Assembly: GCF_910592395.1 (NCBI RefSeq)
Contig: NC_088313.1
Coordinates: 19,174,437-19,238,436 of the forward strand
Source of the DNA: Lineus longissimus
Taxonomy: Eukaryota; Nemertea; Pilidiophora; Heteronemertea; Lineidae
Direction of reading: 5' to 3'
Length of the DNA: 64,000 nt
In this document: positions 10,601 to 20,313 of the stretch, in pieces
How the letters are laid out: the number at the start of each line of letters is the position of its first letter
How positions within the stretch are numbered: position 1 is the first letter of the stretch
Notes under the pieces: model-generated
What the model was told of the DNA's origin: nothing
What the model saw: only the letters and a program-made list of their open reading frames with translations
The model's database searches: none
Program-made: the position numbers and the translations under genes

Positions 10601-13600
10601 TAGGATTTGTTATCATATCAATATATATTTAGCACGACCGTTGACTGATTCTTAAGTGAAAATATAATCATAGAATCCGTTCAACTTACCATTACAAGTT
10701 GTTTGAGCAATCAACATATTGAGAGCGGCCAGTCCATCAAATGAAGCAACGTCAAAGGAGTGGTTTGAATCAGGATCCGACGCAACGTCATCCAATTCCT
10801 GCTTATCGACATCGCTTCCAACTCCAATGGCAATCATTGTTATGTTATCGGCCTTTGCAAGTGCGGCCTCAGCGACAGTCTTAGATTTGTCGCTGGATTT
10901 TCCATCACTGATAATTACAGCAATATTCGGTGCGGAGCTACGATCGCCATTACTGGCAGTGAACATCGTCTGCCTCATGTACGTAATGGCAGCCGCTGTG
11001 TTGGTAAAACCTGGAATGTACCACGTCTTCATGATGGCATCCTGAATGTCGGTTTTGGAGGTAAAGGCGTCCAAATTGAACTGCAAGATTGGATAGAATC
11101 CAAACGTCATCACACCTACGTTTATACCGGATGGTCCGATGTCGAAATGGTCGATGACGTCATGGACAAATTGTTTTAGTTTGACGAAGTTGATGAGCTG
11201 AATGCTCCCAGATGAATCCATCATGAAAACTATATCAGCTTTTTGTGACGTCACGCAAACTAAAAAGACAATGCACAGATTTGATTCAGATGGTTGTATT
11301 TATTGCACAAAATATATATGCGACATAAAGTGTATAGAGTAGTGGAAGAGCAGTGCAGTCGACAATGTTCTTTGGAGAACTCATCTATTAACCAAGGTTT
11401 GTTTTTAAGCTTTCTATTCAAAGTACCCTTATAGAGCATTTTTTTGACTTGATTGCTTATAGCCGCAGTCTTCATCAAGGAATCATTCTTTAATACGGCT
11501 TTAATATCAAACTTTGTGGTCGTATGCGTTACCGGACCTTACCCGGGGTTCCGGACATCGGTACAGGCACTGTCACTGGGCTAGGCTTTGTCGTCGTTGT
11601 CTCTTTACTGAAAGACCAAAATGGCCTTCTCTTTCTTCTTCCGGTAATCCCCTCGGGTATGGCTAAAATCAAAAGAAGCTTGTGATTTCGACCAACATAA
11701 ATATGAAAGAACGCCAGGATTAAATTGTCACTAGTTGTTACCATTAAAATGAGCAGGTGACCGATAAGGCATGAAGACATGTGTTCGCCCGCCTTCACCA
11801 CCACCACCACCACCACCTCCTTCCCATCTCCTTGTAAGCTACTTAAGATCATTTAACATAGTTAAGTACTGACCTTCGCAGGCACTATCCGCGACATCCT
11901 GGACTAAAGTTCCTAAATCATCAAACTTAAGCACAGAGAAGGCATGGTCAGAGTCGGGGTCGGAGGCAATACCATTTATCTCATCCATGAAGACGGACTT
12001 GCTAACACCAAGTGCTAATAGGGTGATGCCTGCATCCTTCGCCGCCTGGGCATCGCCTAGGGTCCAGTCCATGCTGAGGGATTTCCCATCAGTAATAACG
12101 ATGGCTGCAAATCATTTTAGATCTTATTTTGAATAACATCAAACAATAGACATGTTTTTCTATAAGATGCAGCTATATCAAGATATCATTTGAAAACATT
12201 AGAATTTGGATATGTCAAGCAGAGAATGTTTAAAATATCAGACTCATCTGATCAATCAATAGCAACTTGTGCAAACTAATAGTGTAGATAAACAAAAGAA
12301 TAGAAGATTACATACCTATGTTAGGTACGCCCGTCCTCTCTCCATTCGGGGCGGTGAACATCACATCCCTCATGTACGCTATTCCAGAGGCTGTATTGGT
12401 ACTCCCAGTGATGTAGGGTACATTCTGAATAGCGGTCAGAATGTCTGCTAAGTTGGTGTAAGCATTCAGGTGGAATTGTAGCCTAGCTTTGTATGTGTAC
12501 GTCACGAGACCGATCCTTACTGTCGCACCCCCAACGTCGAACTTAGAAACGACATCAGCAATAAATTGCTTGACTTTGACGAAGTTATCACCTCCGATAC
12601 TTCCGGAGGAGTCGAGGACAAATACGATATCAGCGCGTTGGTTAGACCTGCAGGCTAAAAGGAAAATCATAGATATACTTAGCGTATCAGACAAGTTCCA
12701 AGCAATTTTGTAGTGGGTTTTTTTATTACTCACGTTCAAAATGGACGGGTAGAGCACTACCTACATATGAACCAGAGAAAATGCGTCAGCAGCTTGGTTT
12801 CGCATCATGCTGGCAGCTTTAGCTTTTAGCTTTGGCGCGGCCATTTTAGAGTGAATTCTCTACGTTTGAAGAAATACCATAACTATAAGCCTACCTGGGG
12901 CCGGTGTGGTTGAAACTGCTACCGTAGTGACTGCAGGGCCAGGTCCACTCCCAGATGTCCCATTGCCACCACCTAAAATTGGAAGAAAATAATAATGAAT
13001 ACATGATTAGCATGCTCAAAATCAATGCTTAAAAGGGCGGGCTGAAACCTATAAACAATCAAGTCGACTAAAGCTTTACCTGCTGTCACTGGTCCTGCCA
13101 CTCCGCAAGTTGACGATGTCAGAGAGTCCACAATAGTGCTCAAAGAATCGAAATCAGCCACCTCATACACATTCTCGCTATCAGGATCCGAGGCGATATT
13201 GTTAAGTTCATTACTGTCTACCCCGCCTCCTATTCCGAGAGCGACCAAGGTGATGTTGGCATCATGCGCCAACTGGGCCTCCGTCAAAGTTGAAACTGGA
13301 TCATTGGACTTCCCATCCGTCACAACAATGGCCACATCTGGTACCCCAGGTCGGTCGCCGTTTGCAACGGTAAACATGGTCTTCCGCAAAAAGGAAATGG
13401 CCGATCCAGTGTTGGTACCTCCCATGGTGTACATTGTACCAAGGATTGCTGTGACCATATCGGTCTTGTTGAAATATTCATTGAGATGGAAACCGACGAC
13501 ATTGGACGAACTAAAGGTCATTAGTCCGACTCGGACTTTTGTGCTGCTAATGTCAAAGTTCGCTACGATGCTGGCAGCGAAGAGCTTTACTTTCTCGAAA

Positions 13601-16600
13601 TTGTCGGCGCCGACACTCCCAGATGCATCCAGGACAAGTACAACATCCAGGGGGTCTCCAGAACATCCTAGAAAAGAAGAAAAGGAAAATAAGAAAAACA
13701 CACCTATCAAAACGTTGCATAATTCTATGTATTTGATCACAGGCACTGAATGTCAGCCGCAGTGATTATGACTCTCATTGATATGACAGGCCGTGTCACT
13801 GGCACCTGTCATGACCACCGCATCACTCGTTTGCGTGGCAACACGTATACAACAGAAGCTTAGATAAAATGTTTACCTGAAGGCGACACGGTCGTAGTCG
13901 GTGCAGGCGTCGTTGGGGTATTCAAAACTGCAACTGAAAATTTAAAGGTTCATTACAAATCATGTAGGAAATAGAAGTCCTTTCTGCACATTACGGAAAT
14001 TATGGCGAAAGCGATGTTACTACAATATTGTCCCTGCAGATGATAAACAGCAACCTTCGTTTTTATTCAAATGTTGAAGCTGATTTGGTTCTCTTCTCAA
14101 GAGAAAACATGGATAAGATGTGAAGATACAATCATTAAACAATGCATTCCACAAGGACATGAAATACCACTCACCATCACAAAGACTATCAGCTATTGTA
14201 TCTACGACATTCACGAGGTCAAGAAATGTGGAAATCGTAAGGGCGTGATCTGCGTCCGGGTCAGACGCTATTCCGTTGATCTCGTTCACATTGACCCTCC
14301 CAATACCAAGTGCAAGCATGGTGACGTTGGCATCACGAGCTAATTGGGCTTCTCGTAGGGTCCACGCCTCACTGATGGATCGACCGTCGGTGATGACGAT
14401 TCCAATGTTGGGTACCCCACTCCTGTCCCCATTTGCCGCGGTGAACATGGTATCTCTCATGTACCTGATCCCAGCTGATGTGTCTGTTGTACCAGTGGTG
14501 TATGGAATGGCTTGAATCGCTGTTTGGAGGTCAGCAAGTGTGGTATGCTCGTTCAGATGGAACTGCAACCTTGCCTTGTACGTGTAGGTTACCACTCCGA
14601 TTTGAACACCTGCTCTACCGATGTTGAACTTTGCAACCACAGTACTGATGAACTGCCGAATAAGCTCGAAGTTTTCTGAACCGATGCTCCCAGAGTCGTC
14701 CAGAACAAAGACAATATCAGCACGCTGGGCACAACCTAAGTACAAAGAGTAGATGCATTTTACTTCATGCAAGCTGATAATATGAGCATGATAATTCTTG
14801 GTACAGCATGAAAAAAGGCAAAGGAGTGATGATGTTTTGACAAACCTACCTGGCACTGTCACGGTTAGTCCTGGTCCAGAGGATGGTGCGATCGCTGGTC
14901 CCGTCGAGCCTCCTGTTGCCATCGTTGTTAAGCCCGGCAGGATGACTAGTGGAGTTGTGATGCCAACAGGCAAGATGGTTGTGGTTTCGTCTCCGAAGCC
15001 AACGTCAATAACTGCGCCACTGCCTTTTTGGATAAAGAATAATCTGACGTGATTATATTGAAGATATGTTTCGAAACAAAGGCGTGCAAGTTAATCAATA
15101 TTCTAAGAATCAGATCTTGGTCGCTTCAAGGAAGGTCACCAAGATTGTCCCCCAGAAGCTGGCAAGCTGGTGGCTTATAAATCATCTGATCAATTTGATT
15201 TGGAATGACACCAGTTCTACCTGTGAAGAGTTGGTTGTGTCTCCAAGGAAAATCGAAACGACGAGCATAAAATTAGGGGGCATAGGTTGGAGGAGGGGCA
15301 AAGAATGGTAAGTACTGTACATACCTCCATCACAAGTTGATGCCGTTAGACCATCAGCAATGACATCCAGAGTGTCGAAGTCGGACACCTCAAACACATT
15401 GTCACTCTCGGGGTCGGATGCGATGGTGTAGAGTTCATTGCCGGCAATTCCACTTCCTATGCCCAGAGCGATTACGGTCATTCCGGCATCTTGTGCCAAC
15501 TGGGCTTCAGACGCTGTTACAGTTGGATCTCTGGACTTTCCGTCCGTCACAACGATGGCTACGTCTGGGACACCCACGCGGTCACCATTGGTAACGGAGA
15601 ACATAGTCTGCCGCATGAAGGCGAGGGCGGCCCCGGTGTAGGTACCGCCACCTGTGTAGACAATGGCATTGATTGCATTTATCATCTTGGCCTTGTCGAA
15701 GTAATCTTGAAGGTTGAATTGAAGGACATTGGAAGTGCTGTAGGTCATAACCCCTACTCTAATCTGGGTACTAGCGATGTCGAATCTGCTGACGATATCG
15801 GCAGTAAATGCCTTCACCTTTTCGAAGTTTCCACTGGTGACACTTCCAGACGCGTCTAGGACGAAGACCACATCCAAGGGCTCGCTGCCTGCGCAGGTTG
15901 TCATCGTTGGAGCTGGTGTTGACACTAAGGCAGATGTAGACACCTCGCAAGTCGCATCTCCAAAGATATCAATGACATTGACAAGGTCATCGAAATCCGT
16001 GACAGTGAAGGCATGATCGGAATCGGGATCAGATGCAATGCCATTGATCTCATCTATATCAACGGATGCTGTCACACCAAGAGCCAACATTATGATCCCA
16101 TCGTCCCGGGCTGTTTGTGCTTCACCCACTGTCCATGCTTCGTTGATGGACCTCCCATCAGTTACAACAATGCCAATGTTGGGAACGCCTGCCCTGTCGC
16201 CCATGGCGGCAGTGAACATCGTATCCCTCATGTATGCGATCCCAGCTGCGGTGTTAGTGGAACCACTTACGTATACGATGTTGTCAATGGCCGTCATTAC
16301 GTCCGCCATATTTGTGTGATCATTCAAATTAAACTGCAAGATGGCTTTGTACGTGTAGGTTACGACCCCAACATTGACAGTGCTGGTCCCAATATTAAAC
16401 TTTGAGACGACATCTTTGACGAATTGTTTGACTTTGACGAAGTTTTCTGCTTCTATGCTCCCAGATGAGTCCAACACAAAAATGACGTCAGCACGAAGGT
16501 CTGGAGCACATGCTGGAAAATTGAATAGAGGAAAATGGTTTACAAAGATTTTTATGTACGTTATTACCTTTTTTGTGCTTCAACACCATTTGCAACTCGG

Positions 16601-19600
16601 TAGAGGAGAATAAAAGCGACATAACTAATGAGGACAACTACCTTCCTGAAAACATCTCACCTACCTGGACCCGGTGTTGTTGGCACTGTCGTTGCTGGTG
16701 TTGTTGTCGGCGTTGTTGTTGGAGGAACTGTTGTTGTACCTACGGCCGCTGAATGATAAAGGTTGTAAGATTGACAGCAACGCGTCTGAACCATTATCGA
16801 TATTCTTTTAGTTGATTAGTCCTTGAAATACTGCTACGACGTGCGGTTGTTGTGACTAAAACACCAACATCAAAGATTTCACTAGGATGTAATGTCATCG
16901 CCAAATTCGGAGCTGAATTGAAGTAAAGGTCGTCGATATGACTTTAGTTTCTGGCGAGTTCACTAAGTTTCCATGCGGTATCTGATCGTTATCAAGTGAG
17001 TATGTATCAACAGAATAGTAGCTTACCTTCACACGCCTTGTTCATAATCGCCTCCTTTATTGAGTCCAACGCATCAAAGTTATTAACTTGAAACATGTAC
17101 TTGCTGTCAGGATCAGTGGCAATTGCTTGGAGTTCAGTGAGACCAATACCTTTGCCAATTCCGATGGCAAATATGGTAATGTTATCTTGATGTGCCAACT
17201 GAGATTGCAGTACCGTATTGGGAAATTCATTGGAATCTCCATCAGTCAAAATGATGATAATATTCGGCGCGTGACTACGTTCGCCATTGGCAGCGGTAAA
17301 CATGGTGTCGCGTGCGTACTCGATTGCCTGGCCAGTGTAGGTTCCGCCTCCGTTGTAGGGCATGTTTTTGATACCAGTCAGGATATCAGCTTTGTTTGTA
17401 AAGCCATTCAGATGGAAGTGCAGATTCGGAACGAACGAGTAAGACATCAGGCCAACTCGAATAGCGCCGGAGTCGATGTCGAAGTCACTGACGATGTCTA
17501 CGACAAATTGTTGCATCTTCGGGAACTCTGCATCTCCCACGCTTCCTGACCCGTCAACGATGAACACTATGTCGGCCATTGTGCTGCATCCTGAAGAGAA
17601 AGAATAAAAACACGACTGTTTAAACGGGGATCACAAGTAAACTTTGATGATTTTTGACATTGTGGACAACTATTGTTGCGTACCAAGTAAAGATTCGAGT
17701 GACCATATCTCATCGGCGTTTAAGATAACTTACCGATTGGTACTGGCGTCGATGTCGGCATGGTGGTTGGTTCAGGTGTCGTTGTTGGTGCAAGTGTCAT
17801 GGTTGTCTCAGGCATAGTTGTGCTGGTAGTTGTTGGTACTGGCGTAGTGGTAGGCATAATGGTTGTTGCTTCCGGAGTAGTAATAGCTTCTGTGGTCGTC
17901 GGCGGTTCTGGAACTGCATCAAAAGATGTTGCATGTCAGCTGAGCAAGACAACGATGCTTTCTTGAACCAAAAAGATCCTTTCCTAAAAGGAAATGTATC
18001 CAAGCTTTTTCATATCTTATAACAGAGCTATCTTACCATAACATGTCCCATCCACAATGGTGTCAGACACAGAGGAAAGGACATCGAAGGAACTAACTCG
18101 GTACATGTACTCTTCATCAGGGTCAGAGGCAATGCCCTTCAGCTCATCCGTATCCACAGCATCCCCGATACCTAGCGCGAATAAGGTAATCCCAGCATCA
18201 TGCGCCAGAGCAGATTCAGCCAAAGTACCAGCGGGATCACTCGATTTTCCATCAGTTACAACAACCGCAATATTCTTTGCGGAGCTGCGATCACCATTGG
18301 CAACTGTAAACATGGTTTCCCTGGCGTATTTGATTGCGACGGCAGTACTGGTTCCTCCACCGCTGTAGCCCATTCCTTGGATCCCGAGGAGTACATCTAC
18401 ATTGCTGCTGTGGTCATTTAGGTTGAAGACTGGGTCAGCCGTGAAGGAATAAGACAGGAGTCCAACTCGAACAGCCCCGGAATCTAGGGCGAGTTTTCGC
18501 ACCATACCCTCCACAAAATCTCTCATCTTTTCGAAATTTGGATCACCGACGCTACCTGATGCGTCAAGTATGAATACGATGTCAGCCTCGGAGTCGCATC
18601 CTGTGCGGAGAAGAGAGAAACCTTGAGAAATGGATATCTCTACCATTGATGATTAACATCGAAAAGGCCTTGAAGTCATTTTAAAGGTCAAATTTTACCA
18701 ATCGCCAAGGCCATATCTGATGGCCATAACCCGACATTTCGCCTTTCCTTATCAACATCCACATGTGAGGCTTACATGGTGTTACAGTATCAGCCAAGGG
18801 AGGCCAACCCTGTCTCTTTTTGCATAACTTAATTGATATCATTTTAATGCACGTGGGAAACACCCATCTGAGTCATTCAAGTTCAGTGGTGCTACATGTT
18901 ACATGAACGATTCCACCATTTATCAAAGTCAATCTCATTAGGATTCTTGAAAAAAACTAATGGAATGGATTACAATAGGTCGAAAATACTGGCATTTGAT
19001 GAGAGGGTTTAATGGAAATGGTGAAAGAAACATACGTAATAACTACTATTGATGCCTTTTGAGTTCCAGGTACATGTATTTATCGAAATAAGTCACTCGA
19101 TTCGTGTCAGATTTACTTGGATGACATCCGCATCAGGCACAGGATAGAGCACAAAGAACTTTTTATTAGACATTATTAGACACCTTGGTTTCAGTGTTTG
19201 ATAAAAAAATAATGGGTTGCTGAAAAATGTGTCAAAAGCAGATATTCGGTGGACTATGCCTAAAATATATCACGTTTTAGGTGTTTTAGAATAGAAATTG
19301 TTACCCCACTGTCGGTATTGGTTTTCTCACCAAACGTCGCAAAGGTGGAGCTGTAAACTTGACCAACACCTCGGCAGCATCCTCGTTTTTGACCAACGTT
19401 TAAGCTCCACCCTTGCCGTGTTTAGTGGGACAAGTTGTCTCCAGATCGGTATCAATAAACTGACGAAGCTTGAATGTTGCCCTATCAATACTCGTGTACG
19501 AAGTTTCGTTTTGTGAAGTCCTAAACTTCATTCTCATAAAAAAGGAAACTACCACTTGTGCTATGAAGACTTCTCCGAGGATTGTATGATAATCTTCAGA

Positions 19601-19791
19601 ACTAACATGAATAAGAGGAGCTTACAATTCCTACTGAATTCTTCACGCGTTCCGACTAAATTCGATATTTTCTGGGGAATTGTAGTAGGAATTTGTCACT
19701 TACTAGGATCCTCTGCGACCACGCCATGTCCTTGGCTGAGGAAGGTCCCTAGTGCCAGAAGGCACAGACCTATGGTTTGCTGCCCTCTCAT
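7698..19791 (-). CDS. Secreted protein with ten VWA domains and a C-terminal ShKT domain
   Basis: This is a predicted multi-exon gene of about 2290 residues. Exons in transcription order: 19704-19791 (signal peptide), 18037-18600 (VWA1), 17734-17913, 17027-17590 (VWA2), 16665-16748, 15325-16512 (VWA3+4), 14850-15023, 14175-14735 (VWA5), 13877-13933, 13080-13667 (VWA6), 12895-12972, 12316-12654 and 11874-12104 (VWA7), 11543-11602, 10690-11259 (VWA8), 10429-10449, 9695-10264 (VWA9), 9044-9226, 8292-8858 (VWA10), 7910-8068 (ShKT), and a last piece to the stop at 7698. All joints are phase 1 and all exon lengths after the first are multiples of three. Short exons between domains encode Thr/Pro-rich, probably O-glycosylated linkers of 7-61 residues. 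Every VWA keeps DxSxS, the downstream Thr and the TDG/SDG Asp of the metal-ion-dependent adhesion site. Known multi-VWA relatives (matrilins, collagens VI/XII) bind matrix components, so a matrix, mucus or adhesive role is inferred. The 3' end is uncertain: the final exon either stops at TAA or splices on at a good donor (GTAAGA, 7697-7702). Confidence 0.88.
7910..8068 (-). other. Exon: ShKT domain
   Basis: This exon has 53 codons. A short Thr/Ser/Pro lead-in is followed by a six-cysteine ShKT module from CTDLIAECGLF to CPLTCGMC, with the usual C..C..C..CxxxCxxC ending. ShKT modules occur widely as small C-terminal domains of secreted animal enzymes and matrix proteins. Nothing here indicates a venom component. 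Confidence 0.88.
8292..8858 (-). other. Exon: VWA domain 10
   Basis: This exon has 189 codons. The MIDAS is DASGS / GGGTRTS / ITDGKSND. It is the last VWA, and the next exon carries ShKT with no separate linker exon between. Confidence 0.92.
9044..9226 (-). other. Mucin-like Thr/Pro linker exon
   Basis: Sixty-one residues of mostly PTTT/TTTP repeats form a dense potential O-glycosylation tract between VWA9 and VWA10. Phase 1-1 borders (CCTTTTAG acceptor, GTAAATA donor). The repeat codons make this DNA prone to length change. Confidence 0.85.
9695..10264 (-). other. Exon: VWA domain 9
   Basis: This exon has 190 codons. The MIDAS is DSSGS / GFTNTG / ISDGNSRD. It is followed by the longest linker exon (9044-9226, 61 residues), which is almost entirely Thr and Pro in TTTP/TTP repeats. 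Confidence 0.92.
10429..10449 (-). other. 21-base linker microexon
   Basis: CTTTTTCAG acceptor, then 21 bases reading (x)AAPPTS(x), then donor GTAAGT. It is phase 1-1, so it can be skipped without breaking frame. It is a minimal version of the Thr/Pro linker exons. Confidence 0.7.
10690..11259 (-). other. Exon: VWA domain 8
   Basis: This exon has 190 codons. The MIDAS is DSSGS / GFTNTA / ISDGKSSD. It is a sister of VWA9: both have MMDSSGSI, FVHDV, GFTNT and ISDG where the others have VTDG/ITDG. The linker to VWA9 is only 7 residues (microexon 10429-10449). Confidence 0.92.
11874..12654 (-). other. Exons: VWA domain 7, split by an internal intron
   Basis: Two exons, 12316-12654 and 11874-12104, are both phase 1. 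They join inside the strand before the third MIDAS Asp (PNI|AIVITDGKS). The combined 570 bases equal VWA8 and VWA9. No other VWA in the gene is interrupted, so this is an intron gain or the only retained ancestral intron. The MIDAS is DSSGS / GSTNTA / ITDGKS. Confidence 0.9.
13080..13667 (-). other. Exon: VWA domain 6
   Basis: This exon has 196 codons, the longest VWA exon. The extra length is a C-terminal tail after the closing Cys (CGVAGPVTAG). The MIDAS is DASGS / GGTNTG / VTDGKSND. It pairs with VWA4 (both LDVV.VLDASGSV and a Phe-Asp-Ile-Ser/Ala core), i.e. type B. Confidence 0.92.
14175..14735 (-). other. Exon: VWA domain 5
   Basis: This exon has 187 codons. The MIDAS is DDSGS / GTTDTS / ITDGRSISE. 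It shares TYTYKARLQFHLNE with VWA3 and VWA7 (type A of an alternating A-B pattern). The preceding linker exon is 14850-15023, 58 residues, with more Gly/Pro/Ala than the others. Confidence 0.92.
15325..16512 (-). other. Exon: fused VWA domains 3 and 4
   Basis: One uninterrupted 1188-base exon encodes two complete VWA domains (MIDAS DSSGS/GSTNTA/VTDGRS, and DASGS/GGGTYTG/VTDGKS). A short Thr/Pro linker (about STSALVSTPAPTMTT) lies between them near 15895-15950. Everywhere else in the gene the linker has its own exon, so two introns have been lost here. Confidence 0.93.
17027..17590 (-). other. Exon: VWA domain 2
   Basis: The exon has the same 564-base length as VWA1. The MIDAS is DGSGS / GGGTYTG / LTDGDSNE. 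It is preceded by a 60-residue Thr/Pro linker exon (17734-17913) and followed by a 28-residue linker exon (16665-16748). Confidence 0.92.
18037..18600 (-). other. Exon: VWA domain 1
   Basis: This exon has 188 codons. MIDAS residues are visible as DASGS, the Thr in GGGTST and the Asp in VTDGKSSD. Cys residues near each end (CDSEAD... and ...GTCYG) probably form the domain-closing disulphide. It is most like VWA2 (both have VGL(L/M)SYSF). Confidence 0.92.
18601..19703. other. First intron of the VWA gene
   Basis: No convincing exon was seen. An imperfect inverted repeat lies at about 19330-19420 (GCAAAGGTGGAGCT pairing with AGCTCCACCCTTGC, one mismatch, ~60-base loop). Confidence 0.5.
19704..19791 (-). 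other. Signal-peptide exon of the VWA gene
   Basis: The minus-strand ATG at 19791 opens a basic/polar start followed by a hydrophobic core (IGLCLLALGTFLSQGHG) and a small-residue cleavage region. It ends at a strong donor (A|GTAAGTG) in phase 1, the phase needed to join VWA1 at 18600. The start was chosen because it supplies the secretion signal the VWA exons lack. Confidence 0.8.
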
Positions 19792-20313
19792 GGTAGCTGG
19801 TCCGTTAAAAAAGAATGCTACTGAACAAACTTCCACCGTTTTATTCGAAACTTCTAGATTGCGAAACGTTGATATCTAATCACAAAATGTCGCACCACCG
19901 CAACACGTTTTCGCGATTACAGGGATGTAATTCCCTTGTCTAACGATGTACTTTTAAACTATAATGACCTTCAGTAAATGTATTCAACAGACTTTATTAG
20001 TAAGACAATTTTACATGGGATGCCAGTTATCTTATACATGCATATCACAGATGCATCTCAGAGTAAATACTAGTTCTAAATGTGTTCTTTAGCATAATTT
20101 GGGGGGGGGAATCACCAACTTCTTTTGAACAATCTGGACCAAGAGCTTGTTCGCCCGCATGCTTTGAAGAAAGCAACTGAAGAACGCCACAGTGGATGGT
20201 GCCTGGTGTTCATACTAGACTTCAGTCCCGATGCTTTGGTATGTAACTACTACTGACTCGTACTATTCAAACTGTCCCCGTAAGTTCGTTCTCTAAATCC
20301 AGAGGAGTTAGTA
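19792..20313. other. Intergenic: VWA-gene 5' flank and arylsulfatase 3' UTR
   Basis: Two minus-strand genes are arranged head to tail here, only ~520 bases apart. A minus-strand AATAAA (plus-strand TTTATT at 19993-19998) is a plausible polyadenylation signal for the arylsulfatase, leaving about 200 bases for the VWA promoter and 5' UTR. A run of nine G lies at about 20101. Confidence 0.55.

Noticed and set aside
19330-19420. Imperfect inverted repeat in the first intron of the VWA gene as a possible transposon or ncRNA
   Set aside because: One mismatch in 14-base arms with a ~60-base loop, no other copies in the window and no flanking duplication. It is too weak to call.
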